From Trichoplusia ni (Eukaryota; Arthropoda; Insecta; Lepidoptera; Noctuidae), in NCBI RefSeq assembly GCF_003590095.1, contig NC_039480.1, positions 11,943,328 through 12,007,327 on the forward strand: a DNA stretch of 64,000 nucleotides. Reading direction: 5' to 3'. The notes below the pieces were generated by a model. That model had not been told where the DNA came from and ran no database searches. It was given only the letters and a program-made list of their open reading frames with translations. A program made the translations under genes and the position numbers. Below, piece by piece: positions 1-11,992 of this stretch (position 1 is its first letter; the number at the start of each line of letters is the position of its first letter).

Positions 1-2658
1 ATGTATCCTTTATCAAGTGAGAGTTCAGAAAATCTAGCGCCGCGGCCGGTCACAATGGATAAAAGCAACCCTTCCAATACAACAGTAAATACGGACCCTC
101 GGCAAGTCCCCCTCACCAGCTACCCATTACAACTAAGTGCCACTTGTCGAATTGCACGAAACCTGAAGTTAATTGAGAGAAAATTGAAACCAGATATTTG
201 CCGAGTGCCGTCAAAGGCGTACAATCTTAGAAAAATAATTGTGGGGTAGAGGTATCGGCGTGTCAGTTATGGAGGAAAGTTCTGGAAGTTGGTGTCATAT
301 CATGGAACAAATCGAACTAGCTCCTTGTAGTTAGGGATATCATCTTGCGATAGGGTAGAGAGGCACTTCATGTTGACATTTTGTATCATATTAAACAAAA
401 TTTGGTTTATCAAACAAAAACTGAACATCAGTTAATCTAATTTTTATGATAGAGTTATCAGTGGAAAAGACTTCAATATGCTTCAGATTTTCTTCCCAAA
501 ACTGGCTGAAATATCACCAAAATACAGATGAAATTGAGGTTTTCAAAAAACCTCCTTACGAAATACCTTAGTCTTAAAATTTTAGTTCAACGTGTCAAGA
601 ATACACTCTTGATACTCAACCAACCCACGTTCCGTAATACAAGAGTTTTTGGACGGTCTCCAGAGTATTTAGTGTCTAAATTAAATTGGCTGGTTGTTCT
701 ATTGTCCCTTTAAACTGAACAGCGAAGTTTTGCCGCATTTAAATACTTTAAGACTTATCCGGCGTTCGGTTATAGTGAACTTCCATAAATAACGGCTCAG
801 ACAGAATAAATTATATAAGTAGATGACATTGTAATTAAACGGAAGAATTAAGTTTAAGGAGCTTTAAAGTACTAATTAGCTAATAGCTTAACGATCTTAA
901 AGTTTAACTAAATTGTGTCTCTTTTTTAATTTCTTTCGATGTACTGCACTAAAATCAAAATTAAAAGTTCTCATGTCGAAAAGGGCTTTTTCTAGGCACT
1001 TTTAAAACGTTACAGTAATGACTCTAAGTGCACTTGTTTTTATGATTATCAAAGTTCTTTCAAAGTCTGTTCTTTGACCGATGCAAAGAATAATAATGTT
1101 TTTCCGACCGAAGAACATTCTCTATTTCATGTACTATAACACCTACTCCCCTCTCAAGGCGTATAATTGGACTTTAATGAGTCCGATAAACGGCGTTTAA
1201 TTGACGTGCATCAGATTATTGTTCCCTGATGTCATTATGAACTATAGTCTTGTAAGTTAATTTGTAACTATTGTCGTTTACATAATCATTTTCTTTGTTG
1301 AGTTCTTAAAGACATTACTTAAATGATCAAAAAGATGTTAGGTAACATTTTTTTTTTAAACCAGACTCAAAAACTTTATTATAAGTTTGCTCAGGAATGA
1401 AACACAAAATAGGCATCCCGTACATGTTCAAAATGCAGATTCGATCCCGACACAGTATGTACTTTCTTAATGATAGGCATCACTTACAACTGGTGAAAGA
1501 AATCAGTGAGTAAACTTGGATTTCAAATATTGGAATCTATAAGGGAAAGATACTATTTTCTGCCGTATTTAGCTAATAATATGTCTTATTATGTATAATA
1601 ATAGTCCATTAATTCAGAATGTGTTTAACCAATATCAAGTAAAATATTCCCATGAGGGAGACAGTGTTTTGTTTGTCATTTACCACGAAAGCTCAAACGT
1701 AGTTTCGTATGTTAAAGAGCGTGTATTTCCCAGCTAATTGAGTTTCCGTCACACGCCCCCGTGCGTAGATTTCCGTTTCCGCTAAAGGACGGAACGGTAC
1801 TGACCAATTACCAATGCTTTTCAATTCACTTTGTGAAGTCCAAATTTGACTGTGTGCAACCGTTCGAAATGTACCTGCTTTTGGACTTGTTTGCTTCTTT
1901 CAAACTTTAATTAAAGGTAATTTAAATGCTTTTTCTGGTTTTTCAACTGTTTAGTATGCAAAGTCGAGATTAAACAGCAGACGCTTCGTAAGTAAAACAA
2001 CTAAAAGTGCAATTAAGGTATGAGTTGAGTTTATTAAAAATGAACCTTTAGCTTATGTACCAAAGTGTCATTCTTCAAAATATTTTTTTACCCCCAAACT
2101 TTTTACTTTGCTTACTTCAAGAGCCAGTAAAATGTGTTTTAGATGTCAGATGGAAAGTTCATCGATGTAGGTAATCACTTGAAGTCAATATAATAAACTT
2201 AGGAAGAGATACCATCAATCTAAGGCAAAAAAACGTCTTCTATAAGAATATACTATTGAGTCCTCTGCATTGGAATCTTTTAAAGTACATAAACATTCCT
2301 CGTAAGTACTGCTACTACATCAGTAACAATGAGAAAGGAAAATGGTAAAATATAAAATTTTCCTCATGACACACGTTACAGGCATTCGATAAACAAACTC
2401 CTAAAAGTATTGTTTCTTTCTTGGAAGGTGATAATTAAAAAAACTTAATCGCCGTGTCATTGTATGTACTCATCAAAACTATTAGTCTAATCATCAATGC
2501 GACATGTAATTAGAAGTGGTCAGATTTCCTCCATAGGGATAATTAGCCAGGCATTTGAGTTCAATCGTTCAGTATTGTGATTGCAGTCGTCAGGGTATGA
2601 TCATGAGAATACATTGTGGACTTTGACAGTGTTGATATAGCTCTTATAGTGCAGGACA
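1..2658. other. 5' flank without a supported gene
   Basis: AT-rich sequence. The open frames at 1-249 and 528-713 have no recognisable domain, no splice partner that I can see and biased composition, so I do not call them genes. The last part lies directly upstream of the clip-protease start codon and presumably contains its promoter, but I could not place a convincing TATA box or initiator. Confidence 0.6.
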
Positions 2659-5600
2659 ATGTTTAACATAATCGCTGTTTGCTGTGTGGTAGCGTTATTT
2701 GTTAATGCTGCCACTGCTGAGGGTAAACTTCGTTTCCACACTTTACTTTTAATGTTTTTGTACAACAAAAACCAGAAAAAAAGTACAAGGGTGCCGCTTA
2801 TTTCATCAGAAATCTCTATACCAGCAGACCCTGTTTAATTTAGATGTGACGTGTTAATATTTTAATTTATTTAGACCGAAATATTGTAAGTTTTTTATGA
2901 AGTTTGCCTGTATGCTAAAACGATAATTTGTGATTCCAGATTGTCACAAGTGCGTTAAGACGACAGAATGTGCCGCGTATGGAAATTTAAGTAAACTAGA
3001 TCAGGATGCTTGGCAAATAAAGTATCCGTGCACAGCAGCAGGTGACGAGCAATACAGCAAGCTTTTCGGCTTCGCAAAGGCCGCCAAAGGAGACTTTGTA
3101 AATATACAATGCATTACTTATTACGTGAACCTTTAATATTTGATCGAAAATCAACGAAAACAATTTTGTCCCAGAATAACCGTTAATCAACAAATATGTC
3201 ATTATTAATACCTGGACCGTAAATGCAACGCGATAAAATGGTTTCATAAATAACTGTGTAATTATGAATCCATCGGGCTGTTACACGTATTTACTCAAAC
3301 AGCGACAATGAATAGGGATGGAAATATTGGAAAAATAATTAACATTCTCCAGTGTGTGACTGAACATCATGTTGTAATTATTTCATGTTTTCGTGAACAT
3401 GTCTGTTTCAGGTGTGCTGTTCCGAAGCCATCGCGAATGCGTCTAGTGTTCCTGCCCCTGGGATCAATGTAGATAGCAGACACCCTGAATATAACAACTA
3501 CGGATATCCAAATTATAATGGCTTGAACAATAACCCGAATGGTTACAATCCAAATGGATATAATCCAAATAATTACAATCCCACTCCAAATCCGCCAACC
3601 CCTGGTTACGGTTACGACCAAGGAAATAACAGACAACCCAACAATGCTTGGGGTAACAATAATTTTGGGTACAATCCGAATCAAGGCAACCCGCCATACG
3701 GAGGCTATGATCAAGGAGTAAACAGGCAACCGCCAAACAATTACTATAACGGCAACGGTAACAGTCCGTATGAGAGACAAAATCCTTTCTACGGGGGCAA
3801 TGGGCAAGGTGATATGGGTGGTGTTAGCAACCAGGGTGGGCAGTGCCCGGTAACAAGCTTCGCACCGAAGCCTGAAACTGGATGTTGCGGACGGGAGGCG
3901 ACTGACTCCGACAGGATTATCGGTAAGTTGCCTTAAACTACTCACCGTGTTGCTTTTAACGTGAAAGGTAAAACAAAAGGGAGCAAAGTGGCTACTTTTA
4001 AATATACCGTGCTGTATCAGGTGCAGGATGCTTTGATATTTTAATTAAAACTTCACGGATAAGATGATAGGAAATCATATTTATCTTTCGTAACTTTCAA
4101 TTCTGTAGATGCACTATTTCTTGTTTGTATGGATATTTTTATTGGAGACTTATTTCTTTAGTCACCACAAAAATTGAAAATGCACAGCTTCGCACATTCT
4201 GTTCTATTTGCACATTCTTCTTTTATTTGCACAGGCAGGCCAAACCCAAATTATGTTCCACGGCCGAATCCTTACGACAATTCACGCTGGCCATCTTATA
4301 ATAACCGGCTACCAAGCTATAACTCGCCGTTGACAAGAGTAACTCGATCTGCAGCCGACGTTCCAGCTGTTTCTATTGATAATCGGATTGCAGGTAACTT
4401 AGGTTCTTTTTTAATAGCTTTAAACCCGGCCCTCAAATCTGCTTTTGCGGCCCCGACTGACCTTGTCACCGTCAAAGAAATTGTGTATGTTTCTACGGAC
4501 ATGAAAAAATTTTATGTGAAAAGTCGGCTGATTTTCGTGTGGTTTTTTGTGGCTTTATGAGCAAGAACGCTAAAATTTGATAATTCCTCCCTAATAATTT
4601 ACAACAGTCCTATAAAAGCAACAAATTTATTTTTGCAAACAATAACGTTCACGTAACCAAAACCTTAATAATACTCTCGAAACCCATTTTATTAACTTTT
4701 CATTCTTCAGAACAAATAGTCTTTTAAGTAAATAAAACTAGTTCAAGTATCGTACAATCCATTATCTGTAAACCAATACCACAATTTACGGAGTCGTGTA
4801 ATAGACATTTTAATTAACAACCTATTAACTTCTCTGTCATTGGTAATTCTCGCAAATGTGGAGATTCCAATACTATTAACTAAATACGATCCGTTACTAA
4901 GTATTTTAGAATTAACGTTGTTGTAAAAACGATAGCTTTCTTAATGCTTCAAGCAATTAGTCTAATCGATTATATTGTCAGTATGATATTGTAAGTTTCA
5001 AATTTGAACAAGTAGAATGTAAATATTTGTCTGTGTTAAAGTGTTGTTATTCACAGCAACCTATGAAAATGAGGAGCATGAATTCGTAAAAAGTTTTTTC
5101 TTGTTATCCTTCCTCTAAAAATTAATTGTTTTTTTTTTAAGAAAATCAGATTGAAAAGTCGCGCGTCGTCGTTCTTAAAAAAGTACGCCAATATCCATTG
5201 CAAACAATTTTACATAATCTTGCAGGATAGTCGTGGACCTACACCAAACTTCACCGTTAATACGTTACATACAAAACACCAGTTCCTTGAGCCGTGAAAT
5301 CATCTGTGATATATGCTTTCAGGTGGACGGGAAACAGAGTTGGAGCAGTTCCCCTGGCTGGTGTTACTTCTAGTGACATTTGATGATGGAACCAAGAGAT
5401 CTGGATTTAACTGCGGGGGATCCCTGCTTAGCAACAAGTTCGTTCTCACCGCCGGTCACTGTGTCTTCGAAAAGGGAAGCAGAGTAGTTGAGTAAGTAAA
5501 GCTGATTTTTTTTCATTTTATTATGTTATTTATAACTGTATTAGTTATAAATAACATAATAAAATGAAAAAAATTATCCTGACAAAAACCCAAAAAGACT

Positions 5601-8532
5601 TCAAAAGACTAAGATTGATACTGTCACTTGACAATCTGTTTTCCGTATCCCATTTTCCCGCCAACAAGTTCATCATCAAATGAAGCTTAGAACTATCTTG
5701 TTCAAGTCATCTACATCTCTTTGCGTCAGTGTTTAAAAATAACGAAGCTAATACTAATCAATATACTTTTACATAGATCATATCTTTCTTAGGAAGATGT
5801 TGTCATTTGAGCTGAAATACCTTGTGTATCCTCTCATTAACTGAATACTATAACGTACCTCGATATTGATCTGTACATGTTAAAGGCAAAAAAGTTTCTT
5901 GCAAAATCTTAATGCCGTATTTATCGATAACTTATTTGTTTACTAAACGACACACAAAATAATGAAAAAACAAACTGCAAAATTTTAAAACAACCACTTT
6001 TCCTCTACAGGTCTGCTGGTAGAGATCTCTTATGAAATAACCGTGTGTACCGTTTTGTGTACATAAACTATTAAATAAATATCTAATATTTATCATTTTT
6101 ATTACAGCATCGACATCTACCTCGCCGAATTTGACAAGCGAACTTTCCCGCAAGACTGCAAAAATGTTTTGGGTCAAGGCAAAAAGTGTATAGAAAATGT
6201 CGTGATGAAAGCTGAAGATGTAATACTACATCCGCAATATGATGACGCGCGCCTCAACAATGATATCGCCCTGATAAAGATACGAGGCAACGCGCCCTAC
6301 ACCGGTAAGTCAGCCCTGAACGTTTATTACTCTATGCGTACATTCTATGTGGCTCTACACATAAAAATACACAACTTTTTTTAGAAGTTTATTGAAAAAA
6401 TTATAGCAGGTACTCTCTTAAAAAAACTATCAGGTGAAAGGTTTGTTTAATATGCCAATTTATTGAATTCACTTGTAAAGAAAGTCGCTGCAAAGCTGCT
6501 TATTTTCGTCTTCAAAAGCAAGAACATAAATAGCCGGCATCTGTTCAATTACCTTGTACATTTCAATTTTTCAGTCAATGTAGAGCTCTTTAGTTCAACA
6601 TATTTTTAAATGTATTTCTTTATTTATTTACAATCAACAAAATAAAGCTAGATGCTTAGATTATACACTTATATAACACAAGCTGTTGCCCGCGACTTCG
6701 TCCCCGTGGGTAGAAGATATAAGTTATGATTTATACCTGCCCTGTTTTTTTTCACATTTCACATTTTCCATTGTATCTTAGCTCCTATTAGTCGCAGCGT
6801 GATGGTTTATAGCCTAAAGCCTTCCTCGATAAATGGTCTATTCAACACAAAAAGAATTTTTCAATTTGGACCAGTAGTTCCTGAGATTAGCGCGTTCAAA
6901 CAAACAAACTCTTCAGCTTTATATATTAGTATAAGTATAAGATATAGATAGCACAAAAAAATAAAACTCTACATACCTAGTTTTTGGATTAGCTTACTCA
7001 TATATGTTATTGTGCGTGTGATATAAAAATTCCCATTTATGCTTACAAACAGCAAAAGACCGTCTTTAAGATACCAAAATAACCGCTTAATTTCTGTTAT
7101 TCTTTCTACCACCTCAAAATACACAAAGACAAAAACAAAATCCGACAGAAAATAATAAAGATCTATAAATAAAACAAAGATCGTTCTAGAACGGTTCAAG
7201 AGTGCTCGATAAGGAATCGGGAAAAGTTACACAAGATAGTTTGTATTCAACAAGCGTTACTTGAAGTAATCAATCCTTTAGAGAAGCCAATTCTTAGTAT
7301 TTTGGTGAGGCTTAATTAGGACGTTTGGTACAGAATTTAAGGATTATATAACTTTGTAAGGAGGTACTGTATAGTGCAAAAGTGGTGTGAATGATTCATA
7401 ATATTAAACGTTGGTTTTATTTTCCTAGATTAAAAAGGAAGTAAATCAATGTCATTGATTACAGTATCTAAGTTTGAAGTTTTTTTTGTACTTTCATAGT
7501 AGGTACCTTTTACAAATTCTAGTATATTTTTATCAGTTTGCACTTGTTTCTTGAGCCCCATAAGAGTGAATGTAACATTTTTTCGGTATAAATTGCATAT
7601 ACATACATAGATACGTACCTAGTTGTTTTGTTTGTACTTGATTTTATGCAATTCGTTATTTCCGTTTTAATTATTTAAACCTGAAGTCAGGTTGAGGTAT
7701 TGTTAACAATTGAACATCTTATTTCAGCAATTTGGAATACAAACCAACTGAATTACGAACTTTGTTGGTGTTATGTTCAAAACAGCTTCTAGACTTGTTT
7801 TGTAAACAAGCAATTGAGGAAACTTTCAAAAGTGTTGTTTTCAAGTTTATGATTACTATTCATTCCACTGATGGAACCATTCTAAACTTTATTAATTTAT
7901 GGCTTTTGAGAAGCGAGAGAAAAAATACCTGTACCGACACTAATTCTTACATTCTAAAAGATTGAGTATTGAAGGACCTTTTACACTACCTTCATTTCAT
8001 CCATATTTGTAACGATAACTTATTCGACAAAAATTACAAAGAAATTCATGGGCCAGACAAACAAATATGGAAAAGGTGTAACTACTTAGTATTTTCATAT
8101 TACTTCTCTAAATATCTACAATATATTTCAGATTACATAAGGCCCATCTGCCTGCCATCGATAGACATCGACAACCCGGACTTCTTCAACCTTCGCCTCG
8201 CCGTCGCCGGCTGGGGCCGAAACGGCCGCTACCGGTCAAACATCAAACAATCGACAATCGTCAACCTAGTACCACAAGAGAAATGCGTGAAGTACTATCC
8301 TAACTTATCGAGGCGGCAAATGTGTGCGGCGGGATATTCTGGCGAGGATACTTGCAAAGGAGACTCTGGTGGACCTCTCATGACCATGTACGGCGGGAAA
8401 TATGAAGTAGTGGGTGTTGTGAGCGGGAAGAGGGCAGACGCGCCCTGTGGCACATCAGTACCATCGCTCTACACGAGCGTCTACAACTACCGCGAATGGA
8501 TTGAATCAACCATGATACGTAACTCGCAATAA
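2659..8532 (+). CDS. Clip-domain serine protease zymogen (trypsin-like, group B type), 7 exons
   Basis: Exons: 2659-2722, 2940-3097, 3412-3922, 4235-4393, 5323-5491, 6108-6304, 8132-8532; all introns are GT-AG and the joined CDS is 1659 nt (552 aa). Exon 1 encodes a signal peptide (MFNIIAVCCVVALFVNAATA). Exon 2 and the start of exon 3 encode a clip domain with six Cys (DCHKC, TEC, YPC, VCC). Exon 3 then gives a linker of about 150 residues rich in Asn, Tyr, Pro and Gly, ending in CCGREATDSDRIIG. Exons 5-7 are the catalytic domain: His in TAGHC, Asp in NDIALIKI, Ser in GDSGGP. The Asp six residues before the Ser (EDTCKGDS) predicts Arg/Lys specificity. An extra Cys pair (DCKNVLGQGKKC) is typical of group B clip proteases such as prophenoloxidase-activating or Spaetzle-processing enzymes. 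Expected to be secreted into haemolymph and activated by cleavage; the exact cascade step cannot be read from sequence. Exon 4 is a possible cassette exon (separate entry). Confidence 0.92.
4235..4393 (+). other. Symmetrical cassette exon carrying a second activation site
   Basis: Exon 4 of the protease gene is 159 nt with phase-1 boundaries on both sides, so inclusion or skipping keeps the frame. It encodes 53 residues rich in Pro, Asn, Tyr and Arg, with no Cys, ending SIDNRIAG. Exon 3 ends DSDRIIG in the same phase. Either can join exon 5 (GRETELEQFPW) to make R-I-x-G-G, the usual form of a serine-protease activation cleavage. Acceptor ttgcacag and donor ggtaact are plausible. Both-isoform use is inferred; 552-aa and 499-aa proteins are predicted. 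Confidence 0.7.
4394..5322 (+). other. Intron 4 of the clip protease
   Basis: 929 bp, AT-rich, bounded by donor gtaact and acceptor gctttcag. No gene, transposon or structured RNA was recognised inside. Confidence 0.7.
5506..5574. repeat. 32-bp near-perfect palindrome with 5-bp loop in intron 5
   Basis: Arms 5506-5537 and 5543-5574 are reverse complements without mismatch by eye, separated by gtatt. The hairpin starts about 14 bases after the exon 5 donor (5492). The arms are made of A/T with few G/C, so stability comes from length. Such a structure in pre-mRNA could affect use of the adjacent donor or be a double-stranded RNA substrate, but this is inference. Confidence 0.85.
6305..8131 (+). 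other. Intron 6 of the clip protease
   Basis: 1.83 kb, AT-rich, separating the catalytic Asp exon from the catalytic Ser exon. It contains a Helitron-like remnant (6681-6940). An open frame at 7732-7965 follows an acceptor-like tatttcag but has no donor or homology that I recognise, so it is left as intron. Confidence 0.75.
6681..6940 (-). mobile_element. Diverged Helitron-like non-autonomous element, inverted fragment
   Basis: Read on the minus strand, this matches the 3' half of the tandem units at 60765-64000: the stretch from the 'ctgagattagcgc' motif through 'tcgataaatgg' to the terminal 'cgaagtcgcgggcaacagct'. Many substitutions and a T-rich insertion show that it is older than the array. 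It lies inside intron 6 of the protease gene. Confidence 0.7.
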
Positions 8533-8626
8533 ATGTTTAACACATTACGTAAAAAATCTTTAAATAATTACCTCAATAGCTATATTACAATTTTGTTTTT
8601 CAGTTTGTGATTTCCAAGTAAATCTA

Positions 8627-8632
8627 AATAAA
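8627..8632 (+). promoter_or_regulatory. Polyadenylation signal AATAAA, clip protease
   Basis: AATAAA 95 bases after the stop codon, followed by A-rich and then T-rich sequence. Another AATAAA overlaps the stop codon itself (8528-8533) and is too close to be the main signal. Confidence 0.6.
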
Positions 8633-11600
8633 AAAGAAGAGCTTTTCAATTCCAACACACAATAGATTTAGCAAAAGGCTTTCGTACGACCGAATCCTTA
8701 TGCCAGAACGGGCGGTATGTGAGTTAAATGTAGCATAATATTGCGGAATGATTGCAGGCTACGTAAGGTCTGACTTTCACAAGAGCTAGGTTTTGCAAGC
8801 TATCGAGCGCAAATAAACTTTTATGAACTGAAAAATATAGCACCAGAAAATTCGAGGTGGCAATATTTTGTAGCTGTTTTGTCATGGCGTTGGCAGGCTC
8901 GCTTTGTGCCGCATAAATTGCCAACGTATTCAGCGATTGCAGAATTGTGCATTGATGTGAAAGATTAATTTTATTGAAAATCTATTTGGGATATTATCAA
9001 TTACATGTCCGAGCACTCGTGTAGCTGTTGAGTTTTTTTATAGAAAGAGGTGTAATGAAAGTTTTCAGATTCATTTTGAATTACTTAAAAAACTAGATAC
9101 TTTCTTAAATAATAAAGCCTTGCTACTTGTAGAATAAATATTTCTAACAAAAAATATCCGTAAGTTTCTTTACTAGATCCGTCACAGCCGACACATGTTT
9201 TCCTTTAATGAGTAGGGGAGTAAATTGCATAAGAAATATAATATATCACGAGATTTCCCGCCACGTGTCTGAAAGCACAGAGCTGATTGGTACTAAACAC
9301 CAACCGACAGTGATGAAAGGGTTTTTGTATAAAGACTAGGCGCAATGTACGGTGGTAGTGTTCCTATAACCCCTCCAATTAAGAGCGATAAGCTTGTGTG
9401 GGGTTCACATCAATTATACGCACCGACGTTCTAATCGTTTACATTTTATATTTGCTTACTTTTTTAAATACTTATTTTTTACATACTTTTTTAAATATAA
9501 TTAAACAGGCATTAAGCAAGTGAGTTGGAATGACTATTATTCGAATGTTCATGACTGTCATACATGATTTTAATTAACAGCTATACAATTCAAATACCAG
9601 CCTTCGCAGCATACACATAAAAGACGCAAGATTTCCTAATGTAAACAAACACTATTTATACAGCAAATTACTTCTTAATGTTTCAGTAAATGTTACATCA
9701 AAATACTTACAGCTTAATTATTATCCAAGTATGTGTTTAGGCGGAGTTAAGGCAGGCGCTGCCTTTGACGAATGATGATGGATTGTGGGAACCTTTCGTG
9801 GCGTTACTAGCAAAAGCGATACAAAAAGCAATATAACGCGAACAATTTTGTTGCTAAGCAGAAACATTAAACGAAAATATCGTATTACTAGAGATCGTAA
9901 CTATATACACAGTCTCTGTTTACACAGGACGCTATGGTTAATTAAAGAGCCGCGATTGTGTAAACAGAATCTTTCTGATACTATGAAATCAATTAATATG
10001 AACGTAATTAATACATTTCCTTTTGCGTGTTTGCATAATGCTCCCACGCGCGGGTTTCTCTACGAGGCTCTTAAAGGCACGCTCCGCATTCCCTATGCTA
10101 TTAAACGTTGTGGAACACAATCCGAGAGAAGAACACTCAAATGAGCAAACACTATTATCAGAACTGAGCCGAGGGCGTACAGATTTCCCAGGAGTGCCCT
10201 TCTCCTTAAAAGTGCCGGTCGGATGACCGCTATTTACCGCACAGCTTCCGACGGACTTCTTTCAACTTAAAAAATGGGAATATCTTACGGAAAAAACAAG
10301 GAGTTTAGCCACTTCAAAATGTTTACGAATACAAAGAAAACATTACAAAACGATGATACTCTAATACCCCATAAAATCCACTAAACGGTCTGTACGTCGG
10401 AATTCACAATTTACTTTATAATACGTTCATGTTGATCCGATAAAAAACTGGATGATATTCCGGCGGAACGACAAAAAGGCAAAAGACAACGGAATCGACT
10501 TTTGACAGGCTAAAACTGTCTCACAAAAAAAGGGAACACAATTTATCAGCGATTTCGTCTGTGATCCCTGAATCCCAATATCGTGGTACATTCACAATCT
10601 ATGTCGGCCCTCCCGTCGGGTGGCAAATTTATGTAAAATCAATGCAACAAATAAAGAACGGTGCGTCGGTAAACATCCGCACCACGTCACAATTAGCGCG
10701 TGTCGTGCTGGGCCCGACATTTTATTATTTCCCAATCTATTTACATCCCGATGCGCCAACTAAAACCGATTTGTCCCTCAATTTTTATATCCGCCTATGT
10801 CCATGCAGTCACGGGTGTGTAAGCGAAAATATCCGTTTTTTGAAATCATTTTTCAGTCAAAACGCTCAGTGAGCAATTATTCTATAATTGGAAAAGTTTT
10901 TATTCCAATATCGTATTCTGTTCAATGAAAGAGTTTAATTATTAACAAACGCGTGAACATGTAATCCCCGCAACTATTTTTTATATTTATTCGGTCTCTT
11001 CAATTGAAATTCGAGGTTAAGGTTTAAACATGCGGCTGAAGGGTTTCATATTATTTGTGGTGTATTTGGTAAAACACTTTTAGGCCGACAGATCCGATCC
11101 TGAATTAAGTCAAGCAGAAATACAAGATTGTTTCCGTTCAATAGGTCTAATCTCTCAGATGGGTATTCGTGCTGAAATGATCCTCTTTTATTGGCGTCTC
11201 TTTGTCGAAGTATTCGACATTTTCATCGGTTACTATACGAATTTTAGTGATTGTTGAAACATCTCGGTGATTTCTAAGTTTCAATTGGAATTCAAAAATG
11301 TTTTAGACCAAAAAAGTTTTTTTTGCCGTTCGTTGTCTATTTGAATTTTAAATTATATCGATGGATTCAGATCAGAAACACAAATAATCTACGTAATAAT
11401 TCCACTTCGATAAAAGGATTAAGACTTAAATAAGTTTCAGAGCTCAAGCTAAGATCAACCGGACAGAAGTTGCACTCAATACTTTAAGACTACCAAGCTC
11501 TTGCTATCGCTATGTTCCTGAGCTAATCCGCTACATTCATTGCTATCGAGGGTTACGGATACTTCAAATTATTTTTATCATCTTCTCCTTCACCGTTTTA

Positions 11601-11992
11601 AGCAATGGATAATCACTTTCATTAGTCACAAGAACTCGATAAGACATTGATGCGTTCAGGGATTCGATCCTGCAATCTCGACTTTGCAGTTTAGCAGTCT
11701 CGAATACCACTGGAAGAGTAAATCTAATAAGGTAATTCACAGTTAAGCAAAATTCAAATAAATCATGCCTATACATATTCTATCAACTTTGTTTACAATA
11801 TCGACCGAGCGAGAAGAAAAAATACATGAAATTCATTGTAAATATGCAACGAAACCCGAAACCCGTTTCATATGCAACGACTCGGTCGAGGATCGCGTTC
11901 ACCGGCGTCAGTTCCTTACGAGCTTTGTGCTTATCTGGACTATTGTTCGTAGTAAAAATCTCTCCTATTTTAAATTCCTCTTTTGTTTCACA
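8633..11992. other. Intergenic region between protease and SDR genes
   Basis: About 3.4 kb. Several open frames of 66-119 codons (for example 9785-10144 and 10561-10872) lack splice support, domains or recognisable homology. Mildly GC-richer patches occur around 10000-10260 and 10560-10850, but I could not assign them. Confidence 0.6.

Noticed and set aside
1..249. 82-codon open frame at the window start
   Set aside because: No domain, no splice sites fitting a larger gene, and composition like the surrounding sequence.
3367..3945. 192-codon minus-strand frame opposite the protease linker
   Set aside because: It is the shadow of the Asn/Tyr-rich exon 3 repeats; the plus strand has splice sites, clip Cys and in-frame continuation.
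7732..7965. Open frame after an acceptor-like tatttcag in protease intron 6
   Set aside because: No donor fits, it ends in a stop, and joining exon 6 directly to exon 7 gives an uninterrupted catalytic domain.
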